From an uncultured Flavobacteriaceae bacterium (GTDB taxonomy: Bacteria > Bacteroidota > Bacteroidia > Flavobacteriales > Flavobacteriaceae): a stretch of 64,000 nt of DNA. A program made the position numbers and the translations under genes. Below are positions 17,142 to 25,474 of this stretch, piece by piece (the first letter of the stretch is position 1; the number at the start of each line of letters is the position of its first letter). The notes under the pieces are model-generated. The model made no database searches and was not told the origin of the DNA. It was given only the letters and a program-made list of their open reading frames with translations. The stretch is taken from NCBI GenBank assembly GCA_947500575.1, contig CANMSI010000003.1:1-64000 (forward strand). The letters run 5' to 3'.

Positions 17142-17561
17142 CTATTGTTCCACGTGGAACAATTGTATCATTTCATTTTCTTTAGCACGCATTAGCGCCG
17201 CATCTTTCTCCTTCTTATCCTTGTATCCCAAGAAATGCAATATGCCGTGCGCCATTACCCTTTTCAACTCCCTGTCAAAACCATCTTTATATAAGACGGC
17301 GTTTTCCCGCAGTCGCTCTATAGATATAAAAATATCTCCAGAGATTGCATCTCCCTCTCCATAATCAAAACTAATTATATCCGTAAAAGTATCATGCTGT
17401 AAATAACGCTGATTGATCTCTAGGAGGTACGCATCATCACAAAAAACATAGGCAATGTCTTGAGGCGATTTATTCTCCTGTCTAATTATCCTACTAATCC
17501 AATCGGTAAACTTTGTTTCGTTGTTCAGCTCAAAATTCGTCTCGTAATGATACTCAATCAT
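17142..17561 (-). CDS. ybeY: Endoribonuclease YbeY (rRNA maturation)
   Basis: This 139-residue protein is a single-domain metalloenzyme for 16S rRNA 3'-end processing and ribosome quality control. Visible are the DTFTDIISFDYGEGDAISGDIFIS strand block and the metal motif HGILHFLGYKD. The canonical motif is HGxLHLxGYDH, so the third His ligand position is replaced by Lys-Asp. I recall this as usual in Bacteroidota. The C-terminal codons for FHVEQ overlap a perfect parS-like palindrome. The gene overlaps the end of the DUF4175 gene by 8 bases and precedes mnmG by 10, so the three form an operon. Confidence 0.9.
   Translation of the reverse strand: MIEYHYETNFELNNETKFTDWISRIIRQENKSPQDIAYVFCDDAYLLEINQRYLQHDTFTDIISFDYGEGDAISGDIFISIERLRENAVLYKDGFDRELKRVMAHGILHFLGYKDKKEKDAALMRAKENEMIQLFHVEQ
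17144..17163. promoter_or_regulatory. parS: parS-like ParB-binding palindrome, site 2 (inside the ybeY 3' end)
   Basis: The 20-base perfect palindrome ATTGTTCCACGTGGAACAAT contains the 16-base TGTTCCACGTGGAACA (17146-17161), identical to the parS form known from Pseudomonas. It is embedded in the last codons of ybeY (FHVEQ-stop), 1.9 kb from site 1. Confidence 0.8.
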
Positions 17562-20500
17562 TTGTTTTGAAATAGTTCTTTACTTTATTTCGAAAAATTT
17601 GCTGCAAAGGTAAGGCTTGTCTATTTAAAATTTCTACTTCATTTCTATAATTATCTAATAACAAGGGCTTCGTCGTAATAGGATTCTTAAAGGCATCTTT
17701 ATTTGCATTGCTCTCTCTCTCAGATTTCTTCCCCTGCTTTAAACTTGCGTTCTCCAATTTCATAAGTTGATGTTGAATATTATTCACCTTACTCATGGTT
17801 CTTTGTGTAATCCCGTTCTCTAAAAGATCATTTTCAAAATCTTCCATTTGTTTCACCAGCTTTTGCGCTAACTGCTTATCTCCCGCCCTAATCATATCCT
17901 GTAACTGCTGTTCCAGCCGCTGTCTAATGACCTGCTGCTCCTTATAAATCTCATATATCTCCTTCAACTCTTCTTCACTGGGTTCTCCTTGTCCCTGACC
18001 ACCGTTTCCAGAGCCCTTACCTTCCTTTCCATTTTTTCCATTGCTTCCTTCTTTACCAGAATTACCTTCCCCCTGTTGCCCTTCACCTTCTCCCTGTCCT
18101 TGTCCTTCACCTTGTCCTTGCTGACCGTTCTTACCAGCCTTATTACCACTCTCACCTTTCTCCCCGTCTTCTCCACTTTCGGACTTCCCTTCTCCCTGTT
18201 GCGGTTTTCCCTGGGAACCAGACGACTCGCCCATTTCACCCATCTTCTTTTGCAACTCTCCTTGTCCCTTTATTATATCTGGCAATTGAAATCCTTCCGA
18301 ACTCTGCCCGGATCCCGAACCGGACTGCATATTCTGTTGCATATTATCCAACAACTTAGCAAGGAAATCTGCCAAGCTATTGGATGCTGTAACCACGCCT
18401 TGTTGATACCTTGCTCCCTGATAGATCTGTCTTTCAGCCAACCTTTCAAGCGCTTTGTCCGTATTGTAATATACCTCTGTGATTTGCTCATTTACAAACT
18501 CCGAAAGTTCTGCTCTTCTCAATGAAAGTGCGAACAAACTATCGTCCACATGCTCAAACAAATTTCTTAGCTCTTGCTGCTTTCGTACACTGCTAGAAAA
18601 CTGAGCAATATCCTCATCTGCCTCCTGCATTTGGTCAAATAATTGTTCTTGTTTAAAGGAGAAAGTAATTAAGTTATCTAAAATTTGACGTAACATCTCC
18701 GCATCTTCTGTAATACTAGAACCTCCACCACTAGCCGATGATGACTGCGCCAGCTGTTCACTCATTTGCTTCATTTTGTCCGCCGCTGATTTCTGCTTTT
18801 GAGCCGCTCGATTTTGCTGCTCTTCCGATTTGGAAGCTTGCTTCTCTTGTTCTTTCAATTTTTCCAACGCCTTCTCTTGATCTTCTTTAACAGCCTCTTC
18901 TTTCTTCTTTTCTATCTTTAAATCCAGCGGTTTCTGCAGTCCCTGATTATCCTTTTTTAGTTCCTCTAATTCCTTTGCCAATTCTTCAAAAGCCTCATTC
19001 AGTTTTTCCTGTTCTTCTGGCTTGGCTTCCTCAGCATTTTGTTTAGAAAGACCTTCTTGTTTCTCCGCTAGCTTTTCCAAATCCTTTGCCAACTGAGCAG
19101 CCTTTTCTGTTACATAATAACGCTTCGTTAGTTCTACCAATTGCTCCAAACTTCGTTCGCTATTCTGTTGCTTCTTTCCAAGCTCCTCCAGACGCTTTGC
19201 CAACTCTTCCTTATTAATTTTATCTGCTATTTTATTTAACTCCTCCAAAAGGCGTTCGTTCTTTTTGGCTTCTAATTCCTGACGCTCTAGTCGTTCTTTT
19301 AAAAGTTGATTTAACTCATCGTCCTTGTTCCCTTTTTCCAGATTTTCTTTTAGCTGCTTGCTAAATTTCTGCATCAAATTCTCTTGCTGTTGTTGCTTTT
19401 TAAGAAAGTCCTTTATCTGGTTCTGATCATTAAAACTTAAGTTCTTCTTTTCCTTTTGCTCTTTATTAATTTCTTTTAAGGTCTCCTTTTGCTCTTTGAA
19501 CTTCTCCAAAGATTTGTCTAAGTTATTTAAAATCGATTGTTGAAACTCTAATTGTTTGTTTTTCAGTTGGTTATCATCAAGAAGTGCCATGCTAAATATC
19601 TGGCTCTTGGCCGCTTTCCCTCCATGTATAGCATCATTATCCCTTGCCTCAAAGTAGAAACTATAATTTCTTCCCGCTTCTAATTGCAGCCCAGAGGGGA
19701 AAGTATAGTAGAACTGATCAAAATTGGATGTTGGTTTGCTTATAGCCACAGTTTGTGTATTAGCTGCCTCCTCTTCTGGATAACACACTAAACGAATATT
19801 GGTTAATTGATAATCGTCTGTAGCTTCTCCACTAAAATAAAGCACATTAGGGCTTAACGAATCTTTTACCTGATTTGCCTTGATGGAAGGATATCCGTCT
19901 TTTATCACGGTTAACTTATAATCCAGCTTTTCATAATCCGTAACATTCTTATTAGAAGTGGCCAATTGATACGGAAGATCTCCGTATACTCTTTTTGTAT
20001 ACAAGAACCGATCTTCTTCTTTTCTAAAAGATATGGCCGTATCTTTTGTAACTAAGCGTATTCTATCTGTATGAAGTCCTGCTATTTCCCAGCTTACTTT
20101 GGTTCCTTCTGGGACTATAGCATTTCCAGTACTTTTTAAGGTTTCCGTCTTTTTACCCGTATAATTAGGATAGTTCAGAACAACATTGAAATTTTGGATA
20201 GAAGGTGTTCTTAAAGCTTTTAGTTCATACGTCTGAGATTGAATATCATTCGCTTCAAAATAAAACTGAGTCTGCTTTAAAGGGGGTGTAAAGGTATATT
20301 GATAAAGCCCATCTTGTTCCTGCAGCAGAAACGATTTTCCTTCAATTTTAATATACACACTTTCTGGCTTTATACTACCTTCAGTGACCACCTGAATAGT
20401 ATGCGCTTCATTCTCTAACACTTCCAGTGTATTGGAGATCAATTCAAATCTAAAAGGTGCTGGGGGTTCGTATGCCAAGTCATAATTAACCACTCTATCA

Positions 20501-21036
20501 TAGGAGCCAAAAAAGGAACTGAGATTCCCTGAAAGCCAAATAAGCCCAAAAATAAGTGCTGGTATGGACAGGTACTTTGCATATTTCAAACTCTCCTTAA
20601 AATTAATAGCCTTCGTAAAAGGAATGGGATCCAATTTTTTGGAGCGTTGTTCCATACTGGCCAATAACAATTCGGATTGATTTGGGTCTTCTGCTAAATC
20701 CAAGAGGTTATATAGTTTATCCCCCACCTCGGGAAAATGCTTTCCAATAAAAACAGAAGCCTCCTTGTTACTTATCCCTTTTTTCAATTTAAAGAGATAA
20801 AATAACGGAGTTGCGATATACTTAAAAAACAAAAACAACTCTACCGCAACGAAGATCATGAGCAATATAAGCCGGCCATTAGAATTAAGCCAAAGTGTAT
20901 ATTCCACCCCCAAAATCACCATAAAAAACAACAAACCAAAAGCTAAAAAAAGCAATATTCCTTTTACTAGCATCTTGCTATAATACCTACTCGTAAACTG
21001 GCTAAGTTTGTTTAGTATGTTATGATAACTATTCAA
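17554..21036 (-). CDS. DUF4175 family large membrane-anchored coiled-coil protein
   Basis: This 1160-residue protein has N-terminal hydrophobic segments (about 24-48, 52-75 and 158-172) around a conserved ISNKEASVFIGKHFPEVGDKLYNLLDL block. A beta-rich periplasmic-type region follows (about 190-480, NYPNYTGKKTETLKSTGNA), then a Glu/Lys/Gln coiled coil (about 490-750). A strongly low-complexity Gly/Gln/Glu/Lys/Ser tract lies at about 925-1022, and a C-terminal helical part includes KVNNIQHQLMKLENASLKQGKKSERESN. I recognise it as DUF4175, a Bacteroidota family of unknown function usually found next to ybeY and mnmG. Translational coupling with ybeY (8-base overlap) supports a shared transcript. 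Membrane anchoring with a long elongated extension is what the sequence shows; any role as an envelope spacer or scaffold is inference. Confidence 0.85.
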   Translation of the reverse strand: MNSYHNILNKLSQFTSRYYSKMLVKGILLFLAFGLLFFMVILGVEYTLWLNSNGRLILLMIFVAVELFLFFKYIATPLFYLFKLKKGISNKEASVFIGKHFPEVGDKLYNLLDLAEDPNQSELLLASMEQRSKKLDPIPFTKAINFKESLKYAKYLSIPALIFGLIWLSGNLSSFFGSYDRVVNYDLAYEPPAPFRFELISNTLEVLENEAHTIQVVTEGSIKPESVYIKIEGKSFLLQEQDGLYQYTFTPPLKQTQFYFEANDIQSQTYELKALRTPSIQNFNVVLNYPNYTGKKTETLKSTGNAIVPEGTKVSWEIAGLHTDRIRLVTKDTAISFRKEEDRFLYTKRVYGDLPYQLATSNKNVTDYEKLDYKLTVIKDGYPSIKANQVKDSLSPNVLYFSGEATDDYQLTNIRLVCYPEEEAANTQTVAISKPTSNFDQFYYTFPSGLQLEAGRNYSFYFEARDNDAIHGGKAAKSQIFSMALLDDNQLKNKQLEFQQSILNNLDKSLEKFKEQKETLKEINKEQKEKKNLSFNDQNQIKDFLKKQQQQENLMQKFSKQLKENLEKGNKDDELNQLLKERLERQELEAKKNERLLEELNKIADKINKEELAKRLEELGKKQQNSERSLEQLVELTKRYYVTEKAAQLAKDLEKLAEKQEGLSKQNAEEAKPEEQEKLNEAFEELAKELEELKKDNQGLQKPLDLKIEKKKEEAVKEDQEKALEKLKEQEKQASKSEEQQNRAAQKQKSAADKMKQMSEQLAQSSSASGGGSSITEDAEMLRQILDNLITFSFKQEQLFDQMQEADEDIAQFSSSVRKQQELRNLFEHVDDSLFALSLRRAELSEFVNEQITEVYYNTDKALERLAERQIYQGARYQQGVVTASNSLADFLAKLLDNMQQNMQSGSGSGQSSEGFQLPDIIKGQGELQKKMGEMGESSGSQGKPQQGEGKSESGEDGEKGESGNKAGKNGQQGQGEGQGQGEGEGQQGEGNSGKEGSNGKNGKEGKGSGNGGQGQGEPSEEELKEIYEIYKEQQVIRQRLEQQLQDMIRAGDKQLAQKLVKQMEDFENDLLENGITQRTMSKVNNIQHQLMKLENASLKQGKKSERESNANKDAFKNPITTKPLLLDNYRNEVEILNRQALPLQQIFRNKVKNYFKTND

Positions 21037-21109
21037 AATCTATTATATTTAAGACCAAGATACCTGATACTGAATAATTCAGCATCAAAAATTTGTTAAA
21101 AAGCGCCCC

Positions 21110-22162
21110 ATGAAGGATTTAAAGTATTTGGCTGCTATGAGTATTCCGCTTGCAGCTGTTATGAGTATTTATTTTAAAGGGTATTGGAGTTTTTTTACGC
21201 CCTTTTACGCCTTTGTATTGATTCCTGTTTTGGAATTAATTTTACCACATGACACCTCCAACCTAGAAGGAGCAGAGCGTGAAGAAAAGAAAAAAAGCAA
21301 GGTTTTTGATTGGCTGCTGTACTTAAATGCTCCCATTATTTTCGGTCTTCTTTTTTATACCCTTTATGATATTACACATGCTTCATACGCTTTGTATGAA
21401 ATCATAGGTCTTGTTTTTTCCGTAGGAATTGTGCTTGGCACCAACGGTATTAACGTTGCCCACGAATTAGGACATCGGCAAAACACAAAAGAGCGCTACC
21501 TAGCAAAGCTTTTATTGCTCCCCTCCCATTATATGCATTTTTATATAGAGCACAATTTTGGACATCATGCAAATGCCGCTACTCCAGAAGACCCAGCAAC
21601 TGCGCGTTATAACCAAACGGTATATTCCTTCTGGTTTACTTCGGCTTTTAGGCAATATTTTAGTGCCTGGGCGCTTCAGCAAAAATTACTGAAGTCTTCT
21701 AACCTTCGTTTTTTTTCGTTTCAAAATGATATGTTTTGGTATGCTATTTTTCAAACTTCGTATCTCCTTTTTGTAGCTCTTTTATTTGGTTCTCTTGGAC
21801 TGGTATTTGCGATCGCTGCAGGCATTATTGGTTTTCTTCTTTTAGAAACTGTAAACTATATTGAGCACTACGGCTTAGAGCGAAAAAAAATGCCCTCTGG
21901 AAGGTACGAACGAGTCCGTGAGGTGCATTCCTGGAATAGCAATCATGTTATGGGGCGCATTGTTTTGTACGAGCTTACAAGACATAGTGATCACCACTAC
22001 AAATCTTCAAAAAAGTATCAGATTTTGGACTACTATGATATTTCGCCTCAAATGCCTTTTGGATACCCTACTTCCATGGTCTTATCCTTTTTGCCACCCT
22101 TATGGTTTCGTATTATGAATCCTCGAATTCCTGCCGAAATGCATCCTTCTATGTCTCATTAA
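21110..22162 (+). CDS. AlkB-like membrane di-iron hydroxylase (alkane 1-monooxygenase family)
   Basis: This 350-residue protein belongs to the integral-membrane fatty-acid desaturase/hydroxylase superfamily. The eight-histidine di-iron motifs are all present: NVAHELGHRQN, EHNFGHHANAATPEDPATAR and LTRHSDHHYKSS. The NYIEHYGLER motif that separates AlkB-type hydroxylases from desaturases is also present. Several hydrophobic helices surround them. Known AlkB enzymes hydroxylate terminal carbons of medium-chain alkanes with electrons from rubredoxin; no rubredoxin gene is adjacent. A related fatty-chain substrate is equally possible. It stands alone between the divergent DUF4175 operon and gltX. 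Confidence 0.88.
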   Translation: MKDLKYLAAMSIPLAAVMSIYFKGYWSFFTPFYAFVLIPVLELILPHDTSNLEGAEREEKKKSKVFDWLLYLNAPIIFGLLFYTLYDITHASYALYEIIGLVFSVGIVLGTNGINVAHELGHRQNTKERYLAKLLLLPSHYMHFYIEHNFGHHANAATPEDPATARYNQTVYSFWFTSAFRQYFSAWALQQKLLKSSNLRFFSFQNDMFWYAIFQTSYLLFVALLFGSLGLVFAIAAGIIGFLLLETVNYIEHYGLERKKMPSGRYERVREVHSWNSNHVMGRIVLYELTRHSDHHYKSSKKYQILDYYDISPQMPFGYPTSMVLSFLPPLWFRIMNPRIPAEMHPSMSH

Positions 22163-22193
22163 ATGAAGGTTTAAAACTTTCTTTGTTCCCTTT

Positions 22194-22226
22194 TTTGGAA
22201 GCTTGGGACGCTTCCTCCTATCTTTG
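22194..22226 (+). promoter_or_regulatory. gltX promoter
   Basis: TTTG (22194-22197), a 21-base spacer and TATCTTTG (22219-22226) match the Bacteroidota -33/-7 consensus. The gltX ATG is 19 bases downstream. Confidence 0.65.
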
Positions 22227-22245
22227 TGCCTCAAATTAATAATCC

Positions 22246-23766
22246 ATGAGCCAGAAAGTTCGCGTTCGTTTTGCGCCAAGTCCAACAGGTCCTTTACATA
22301 TTGGAGGTGTTCGTACCGCCCTTTTCAATTATCTCTTTGCAAAAAAGCATGGGGGCACTTTTGTGTTGCGAATAGAAGATACCGATCAGAATAGATTTGT
22401 TGAAGGGGCAGAGCAATATATCATTGATGCCTTGAACTGGTGTACGATTCCTTTTGATGAAGGTCCTGGTAAAGAAGCCGGTTTTGGACCCTATAGGCAA
22501 AGTGAACGTAAGCATTTGTATAAAACATATGCAGATGAGTTGGTAGCAAAAGGAAAGGCATATTATGCTTTTGATACAGCAGAGAATTTAGATTTTCATA
22601 GAAAGGATCATGAAGCGAAGGGAAAAACTTTTATTTATAACTGGCATAACAGGCTAAAGTTGGCAAATTCGTTGACGATGACCAAGGAGGAAATTGAAGT
22701 TAAAATGAAAGAAGGTGTGCCCTATGTAATACGCTTTAAGACCCCAGAGAACCAAAAAATACAGCTAAGAGATCTTATTCGAGGTGCTATGGAAATAGAT
22801 TCTAATGTGTTAGATGATAAGGTCCTCTTTAAAAGTGATGGCATGCCTACCTATCATTTGGCGAATATTGTGGATGACCATTTGATGGAAATAAGTCATG
22901 TAATTCGAGGAGAAGAATGGCTTCCCTCCTTGGCTCTGCATCAACAATTATATGACGCCTTTGGATGGAAGGCGCCTCAATTTGCTCACCTACCTTTAAT
23001 TATGAAACCAGTAGGTAAGGGAAAATTAAGCAAGCGCGACGGTGAAAAAGGTGGTTTCCCTGTTTTTCCACTTTCTTGGAATCAATCGGAAGGCTACAAA
23101 GAGGCTGGATACTTCCCAGAAGCAGTCGTAAATTTTCTTGCCCTTTTAGGGTGGAACCCTGGGACGGAACAAGAACTTTTTACACTCTCTGAACTTGTAG
23201 ATAGTTTTAGTTTAGAACGAGTTAATAAAGCCGGCGCTCGTTTTGATCCTGAAAAGACCAAGTGGTACAATCAAAACTATTTGCAAAGTAAAGATGCGGA
23301 TCAACTTGCAGATTTATTTATACCACTTCTTAGCCAAAAAACTGCTGGAGCTGGAATTCATACCAAACAGGCAGACGCCAAATCCTATGTAAAAAAGGTA
23401 ATTGAACTCATTAAAGAGCGCGCTTCTTTTGTCTCTGATTTTTGGGAGTTAAGTGATTATTTCTTTCTTGCGCCCACCAAGTATAATGAAAAGGCAGCCA
23501 AAAAGCAATGGAAAGAAGGCACTCCAGAAATTATGGAATCTCTTGTTACTGTTTTGAGTGGTATTTCGGATTTCAATACCTCCAAGGTTGAAGCAATAGT
23601 AAAAGATTGGATTGGCGCACAAGAGTTATCCTTTGGCAAGGTAATGCCGCCTTTACGACTCATCATTGTGGGTGATATGAAAGGGCCTCATTTGTTTGAT
23701 ATTATGGGGATGATTGGGAAGGAAGAAAGCATTGCTAGAATTAAGACCGCGGTAAGCAAGCTATAA
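22246..23766 (+). CDS. gltX: Glutamyl-tRNA synthetase
   Basis: This 506-residue class I synthetase charges tRNA-Glu. The HIGH-type motif is in FAPSPTGPLHIGGVRTALFNY, followed by LRIEDTDQNRFVEGAE. The KMSKS equivalent is GKLSKRDGEKGGFPVFPL, with the Bacteroidota insertion after it. The anticodon-binding helical domain follows (FLALLGWNPGTEQELFTLSELVDSF, then KTKWYNQNYLQ). The start at 22246 gives the standard MSQKVRVRFAPSPTG. It has its own consensus promoter and ends 8 bases from a convergent gene. Confidence 0.95.
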   Translation: MSQKVRVRFAPSPTGPLHIGGVRTALFNYLFAKKHGGTFVLRIEDTDQNRFVEGAEQYIIDALNWCTIPFDEGPGKEAGFGPYRQSERKHLYKTYADELVAKGKAYYAFDTAENLDFHRKDHEAKGKTFIYNWHNRLKLANSLTMTKEEIEVKMKEGVPYVIRFKTPENQKIQLRDLIRGAMEIDSNVLDDKVLFKSDGMPTYHLANIVDDHLMEISHVIRGEEWLPSLALHQQLYDAFGWKAPQFAHLPLIMKPVGKGKLSKRDGEKGGFPVFPLSWNQSEGYKEAGYFPEAVVNFLALLGWNPGTEQELFTLSELVDSFSLERVNKAGARFDPEKTKWYNQNYLQSKDADQLADLFIPLLSQKTAGAGIHTKQADAKSYVKKVIELIKERASFVSDFWELSDYFFLAPTKYNEKAAKKQWKEGTPEIMESLVTVLSGISDFNTSKVEAIVKDWIGAQELSFGKVMPPLRLIIVGDMKGPHLFDIMGMIGKEESIARIKTAVSKL

Positions 23767-23774
23767 CCCCTTCT

Positions 23775-24110
23775 TCATATTTCTTCCAGTATAGAAGTTC
23801 CTTTAGACAGATCTCCTGAGGTCCATTGCCAAGATTCATGCAACCTAATTTTGCCGTTTTCCATTATTTCAGGGATAGAAGTGCATTTGCCAGTCATTAG
23901 CATGCCTTTATTATTCACCTGGTGGTACCGCATTTCTATAACTCCTTCGTTACTTACCAAGCCTAAAAGGTGCCCATATACTATTTGCCCTCCTTTGTAA
24001 ACCGACGTTAAACGATTCCCTACTTGCATATATTCAAAAATAGTATCGGCTGAAGTTTCTCCATTTTCACTATTCAGTGCAGTTCTAAATTTTTTGTTAT
24101 TGTAATTCAT
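23775..24110 (-). CDS. Small conserved protein often labelled 'n-acetylglutamate synthase'
   Basis: This 111-residue protein consists of repeated short beta-strand pairs: TIFEYMQVGNRLTSVYKGGQIVYGHLLGLV, then IEMRYHQVNNKGMLMTGKC, then LHESWQWTSGDLSKGTSILEEI. I recall near-identical flavobacterial proteins annotated as n-acetylglutamate synthase. The sequence shows no GNAT acetyl-CoA motif (no Q/RxxGxG/A loop) and is too short for ArgA, so that name is probably an inherited error. The fold looks like a small all-beta lipocalin or MORN-like sheet. No operon partner. Function unknown. Confidence 0.75.
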   Translation of the reverse strand: MNYNNKKFRTALNSENGETSADTIFEYMQVGNRLTSVYKGGQIVYGHLLGLVSNEGVIEMRYHQVNNKGMLMTGKCTSIPEIMENGKIRLHESWQWTSGDLSKGTSILEEI

Positions 24111-24206
24111 AGGTATTAGATGTTATCCGTTTATAAATTTAACAGCTTTTGTAACAAACTTGAATAAAACCATACAGATATTGTATAGAGTTTCGTAAAT
24201 TCCCTC

Positions 24207-24255
24207 CGCTGCACTAGGGGCGAGCAGCGCTACACCGACACTCTGGGATGTCCCA
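24207..24255 (+). other. GC-rich inverted repeats upstream of the SPFH gene
   Basis: CGCTGC (24207-24212) pairs with GCAGCG (24224-24229), and TGGGA (24244-24248) pairs with TCCCA (24251-24255). They lie just before the SPFH start in an otherwise AT-rich spacer. This could be a structured 5' leader; no known riboswitch class is recognised. Confidence 0.35.
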
Positions 24256-24283
24256 CACTATTTATAAACTAAAATCTAAAACT

Positions 24284-25210
24284 ATGGGTAATTATATTCT
24301 TATACCAATTGTCTTTTTTGCACTCATCCTTCTTATTTCCTCATTTTTTATTGTTAAACAACAGACGGCAATAATTATTGAACGCTTTGGGAAATTTCAC
24401 AGCATCCGTCAATCTGGATTGCAAATGAAAATTCCGTTGGTAGATCGCATCACGGCACGTATTGGTTTAAAAATTCAACAATTGGATGTTATCGTGGAAA
24501 CGAAAACACTAGACGATGTATTTGTAAAGCTCAAAGTATCCGTTCAATATGTGGTTATTAAAAGTAAAGTGTATGAAGCATTCTACAAATTGGAATATCC
24601 ACACGACCAAATTACTTCTTATGTATTTGACGTAGTTAGAGCGGAGGTTCCAAAAATGAAATTGGACGATGTTTTTGTTAAGAAAGATGATATTGCGATT
24701 GCAGTAAAATCTGAACTACAAGAAGCCATGTTGGAATATGGCTATGATATTATCAAGACTTTGGTAACGGATATTGATCCGGATGCTCAAGTAAAAGAGG
24801 CCATGAACCGTATCAATGCCTCTGAGCGTGAAAAGATTGCTGCGCAATTTGAAGGTGATGCTGCCAGAATTCTAATTGTAGAAAAAGCAAAAGCGGAAGC
24901 GGAAAGTAAGCGTTTACAAGGACAAGGTATTGCAGACCAACGAAGAGAAATTGCCAGAGGTTTGGAAGAGTCTGTAGAGGTGTTGAACAAAGTGGGTATT
25001 AATTCTCAGGAAGCATCTGCCTTAATTGTTGTTACACAACATTACGACACCTTGCAATCTATAGGGGAGGAGACCAACACCAATCTAATTCTATTGCCTA
25101 ACTCGCCACAGGCAGGTAGCGATATGCTAAATAATATGGTGGCCTCCTTTACGGCTAGTAATATGATTGGCGAGTCTATGAAAAAAACCAATAAACCTTC
25201 TAAAGAATAA
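24284..25210 (+). CDS. SPFH/band 7 (stomatin-like) membrane protein
   Basis: The protein is 308 residues from the ATG at 24284; an ATG at 24248 would add a non-conserved lead that runs through a hairpin. It has one N-terminal hydrophobic helix (ILIPIVFFALILLISSFFIV). The band 7 domain follows (QQTAIIIERFGKFHSIRQSGL, then LKIQQLDVIVETKTLDDVFVKLKVSVQYVV). A helical coiled-coil tail (ASEREKIAAQFEGDAARILIVEKAKAEAESKRLQG) leads to a ALIVVTQHYDTLQSIG end. Stomatin/prohibitin-like proteins form large membrane oligomers that organise lipid domains or chaperone membrane proteases. No NfeD partner is adjacent. A strong terminator follows. Confidence 0.9.
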   Translation: MGNYILIPIVFFALILLISSFFIVKQQTAIIIERFGKFHSIRQSGLQMKIPLVDRITARIGLKIQQLDVIVETKTLDDVFVKLKVSVQYVVIKSKVYEAFYKLEYPHDQITSYVFDVVRAEVPKMKLDDVFVKKDDIAIAVKSELQEAMLEYGYDIIKTLVTDIDPDAQVKEAMNRINASEREKIAAQFEGDAARILIVEKAKAEAESKRLQGQGIADQRREIARGLEESVEVLNKVGINSQEASALIVVTQHYDTLQSIGEETNTNLILLPNSPQAGSDMLNNMVASFTASNMIGESMKKTNKPSKE

Positions 25211-25241
25211 CTTTCAGTATAATTCAGTTCAAACACCAATT

Positions 25242-25279
25242 AAAAATCCCTTCGATATAAAATTCGAAGGGATTTTTTC
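25242..25279 (+). terminator. Bidirectional terminator after the SPFH gene
   Basis: AAAAATCCCTTCGA pairs with TCGAAGGGATTTTT around an 8-base loop. A/T runs on both sides make it effective on both strands, about 30 bases after the SPFH stop and 195 beyond the glnS stop. Confidence 0.9.
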
Positions 25280-25474
25280 ATTTCTTAAAGACACGGCCGC
25301 TATTTTGCCAATTTTTGATACAAAAACCTTTTCCGGCATCTCTAAGGCTGTTTTAAGCATCAAGCCTTATATAGCTATCAATTTTAAATTAAAACACTGT
25401 ATACGTCTTAAAAACACTTGGCTTTGAATAGAAAATACCAATTGTTATATATTTAATGATAAGATATTTCTATG

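Noticed and set aside
17989-18525. 178-codon plus-strand ORF opposite the low-complexity part of the DUF4175 gene
   Set aside because: It mirrors the Gly/Gln/Glu-rich tract and has no independent support.
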